From the NCBI GenBank assembly GCA_905235775.1, contig CAJOMY010000089.1:1-7430 (forward strand): DNA of 7,430 nt, given 5' to 3'. How positions within the stretch are numbered: position 1 is the stretch's first letter; the number at the start of each line of letters is the position of its first letter. A program made the translations under genes and the position numbers. Shown here piece by piece: positions 5,670-7,430 of the stretch. Origin of the DNA: an uncultured Bacteroidales bacterium (lineage in GTDB: Bacteria > Bacteroidota > Bacteroidia > Bacteroidales > UBA932). The notes under the pieces are model-generated. The model was given only the letters and a program-made list of their open reading frames with translations, was not told the DNA's origin and made no database searches.

Positions 5670-7430
5670 ATGGACAAGCTCATCGCATTCTCGCTGAACA
5701 ACCGGCTTGCCATCCTCGTCATAGCCGTCCTGTGCATGGTGGCCGGACTGTACTCGGCCTCCCGGTCGGAGGTGGACGTATTCCCCGACCTGAACGCCCC
5801 CACCGTGGTCGTGATGACGGAAGCCGAGGGTATGGCGCCGGAAGAGGTGGAGCGCCTTGTGACCTTCCCGATCGAGACTGCCGTGAACGGCGCCACGAAT
5901 GTGCGCCGCGTACGCTCTTCGTCGACCACCGGCTTCTCCATCGTCAACATCGAATTTGACTGGGGCACAGACATTTACCGGGCCCGCCAGATTGTCAGTG
6001 AGAAAATCGCCCCGGTGGGCGAATCCCTGCCGCCGGGCGCAGGCAATCCCACCCTCGGCCCCCAGGCGTCCATTCTGGGGGAGGTGATGATCATCGGACT
6101 CACGGCCCGGACCACCTCGATGGAGGAGCTCCGGACGCTGGCCGACCGGACCCTCCGTCCGCGCCTGCTGTCTCTGGGGGGTGTGGCCCAGGTGGCCGTG
6201 ATGGGCGGCGACATCAAGGAATACCAGATTCTGCTGGACCCCGGCCGGATGCGCCACTACGGCGTGTCGCTGGACGAGGTCGTCGATGCCGTCAAGGGTA
6301 TGAACCAGAACGCCCCCGGCGGCACGCTCTACCAGTACGGCAACGAATACATCGTCCGGGGCATCCTGTCCACGGACGAAATCGGACAGCTGCGCAAAGC
6401 CGTCGTCAAGATGGGCGCGGGCGGCCTTCCCGTTCCGCTCGAGGCCGTCGCCGAAGTCAGGACCGGGCCCAAGACCCCCGTGCTCGGCGTCGCCTCCAAC
6501 GACGGGCGTCCGGCGGTCATCCTGACCGTCACCAAGCAGCCGAACACCTCCACGCTGGCGCTGACGGACCGTCTGGACCGCGAGCTGGACGACATCCGCA
6601 CCGAGCTCCCGGCGGATGTTCGTGTCAATGCGGACATCTTCCGCCAGTCACGCTTCATCGAAGGCGCGATCGGCAACGTGAAGAAATCGTTGCTCGAAGG
6701 CGGCCTGTTCGTCATCCTGGTCCTGTTCGTCTTCCTGATGAACTGGCGGACAACGGTCATCTCGCTGGTGTCCATCCCCCTCTCCATCCTCATCACGCTG
6801 CTCGTTACCCGCTGGATGGGGATGACGGTCAATACCATGAGCCTGGGCGGCATCGCCATCGCCATCGGTTCGCTGGTGGACGATTCCATCGTGGATGTGG
6901 AGAACGTTTTCAAGCGACTCCGGCAGGCGCGCGGACAGGGCAAGGACGTACTGAAGGTAGTCTTTGAGGCCTCCCGGGAAGTACGCATGCCGATGCTCAA
7001 CTCCACCCTGATCATCATCGCCTGCTTCCTGCCGCTCTTTTTCCTGTCCGGCATGGAGGGGCGCATGCTCAAGCCGCTGGGCATCACGTTCATCATCTCC
7101 CTGCTGACCTCGACCCTGGTCGCCCTGACCCTGACGCCCGTCCTGAGTTCCTTCCTGCTCGCCCATGAGATGCTGCCCGCCGCCGACGGCCGGGCGTCCC
7201 GCGAAGCACCCGTCGTACGGTGGTTGAAAAAACATTATTCGACAGCGCTGGAATGGACCATCGGCCACCGCAGGGGGGTCCTGGCCCTGGTCGGTGTCCT
7301 GCTGCTGACGGCCGTGGCGATGTTCTTCACGCTCGGTCGCAGCTTCCTGCCCGCCTTCAACGAAGGCTCGCTGACCATCGCCATGAGCTCCGTCCCGGGC
7401 ATTTCCATCGAATGCAGTGCTTGGTATATC
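5670..7430 (+). CDS. Heavy-metal efflux RND pump, CusA/CzcA family (first 587 residues, partial)
   Basis: This is the proton-driven inner-membrane pump of a tripartite CBA efflux system. The frame is open for 587 codons to the window edge, about half of the ~1,030-1,050 residues usual for the family. Visible parts are TM1 (about 10-30); a porter domain beginning SRSEVDVFPDLNAPTVVV and containing PPGAGNPTLGP; TM2-TM4 (about 344-410); TM5/TM6 (about 443-497); and the start of the second periplasmic half (LGRSFLPAFNEGS, 555-567). TM4 carries the proton-relay motif as GSLVDDSIVDVENVFKRL (D404, D405, D409, E411), an acidic variant of the CusA/CzcA motif. The stop-to-start gap from the adaptor is 4 nt (GCCC) with no Shine-Dalgarno, so the pair is an operon. 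A TolC-type outer-membrane gene would be expected downstream. M572 lies near the CusA metal-binding methionine M573, but the register differs, so copper/silver specificity is not assigned. Confidence 0.94.
   Translation, partial: MDKLIAFSLNNRLAILVIAVLCMVAGLYSASRSEVDVFPDLNAPTVVVMTEAEGMAPEEVERLVTFPIETAVNGATNVRRVRSSSTTGFSIVNIEFDWGTDIYRARQIVSEKIAPVGESLPPGAGNPTLGPQASILGEVMIIGLTARTTSMEELRTLADRTLRPRLLSLGGVAQVAVMGGDIKEYQILLDPGRMRHYGVSLDEVVDAVKGMNQNAPGGTLYQYGNEYIVRGILSTDEIGQLRKAVVKMGAGGLPVPLEAVAEVRTGPKTPVLGVASNDGRPAVILTVTKQPNTSTLALTDRLDRELDDIRTELPADVRVNADIFRQSRFIEGAIGNVKKSLLEGGLFVILVLFVFLMNWRTTVISLVSIPLSILITLLVTRWMGMTVNTMSLGGIAIAIGSLVDDSIVDVENVFKRLRQARGQGKDVLKVVFEASREVRMPMLNSTLIIIACFLPLFFLSGMEGRMLKPLGITFIISLLTSTLVALTLTPVLSSFLLAHEMLPAADGRASREAPVVRWLKKHYSTALEWTIGHRRGVLALVGVLLLTAVAMFFTLGRSFLPAFNEGSLTIAMSSVPGISIECSAWYI

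Noticed and set aside
4235..5974. A 579-codon minus-strand open frame across the divergent promoter and adaptor
   Set aside because: It crosses two real genes and an intergenic region with promoter signals; it is an antisense artefact of high GC.
6329..7268. Minus-strand frames opposite the RND pump
   Set aside because: Their residues are biased in the way expected of antisense translation of membrane-protein DNA, whereas the plus strand matches the CusA/CzcA family throughout.
7384..7392. M572 of the pump as proof of copper/silver specificity
   Set aside because: When aligned on the PGIS motif the methionine is one position off CusA M573, and the other methionines of the triad lie beyond the window.
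1..7430. CRISPR array, insertion sequence, tRNA or rRNA genes
   Set aside because: No regularly spaced repeats, transposase motifs, terminal inverted repeats with target duplications, or tRNA/rRNA landmarks were seen on either strand.

Overview
The window is a mosaic of two bacterial 'dialects' joined inside a single gene. The left part (about 1-2040) is low in GC: I counted 37% over 901-1000 and 45% over 1941-2040. It has textbook sigma-A promoters (TTGACA-17-TATTAT and TTGCAC-17-TATAAT), AGGAGG-type ribosome binding sites, U-tract intrinsic terminators and an FMN riboswitch, all of which point to a Bacillota (Clostridia-like) genome. The right part (about 2041-7430) is high in GC: 67% over 2041-2140 and 67% over 6001-6100. 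It has no Shine-Dalgarno sequences, carries TAnnTTTG promoter boxes a few bases before the start codons, and encodes proteins of Bacteroidota type. The change of composition falls in the tex gene, in codons for the highly conserved Tex motif FEQCAGFLRI, and the reading frame stays open. The simplest explanation is a chimeric assembly of two genomes joined at a conserved stretch. A natural recombinant is less likely but possible.

Left, minus strand, in order of transcription: the 3' quarter of tex (stop at 1511); a promoter (1466-1494); an FMN riboswitch aptamer (1280-1445); a structured linker; an intrinsic terminator (1183-1211); ribU, the riboflavin-binding S component of an ECF transporter (371-1108); a strong terminator (302-341); then a separately promoted ABC ATPase of the LolD/MacB type (1-170, cut by the window edge). 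The riboswitch very probably switches riboflavin uptake off when FMN is plentiful.

Right: tex on the minus strand is preceded by, and overlaps by 4 nt, a polyprenol-phosphate mannose synthase-like family 2 glycosyltransferase (3676-4404). A 112-bp divergent intergenic region separates this pair from a plus-strand heavy-metal efflux operon. That operon consists of a His-rich periplasmic adaptor lipoprotein (4517-5665) and, 4 nt later, the inner-membrane RND pump of the CusA/CzcA family (5670 to the window end, about the first half of the protein). Both divergent genes have a TAnnTTTG box only 6-7 nt before the ATG, so their transcripts should be nearly leaderless. A perfect 15-bp palindrome lies in the -33 region of the efflux promoter and is a candidate metal-regulator operator.

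I see no mobile element, CRISPR array, tRNA or rRNA, and no clearly new multi-gene system. The most important observation is the composite tex gene and the change in expression signals across it.
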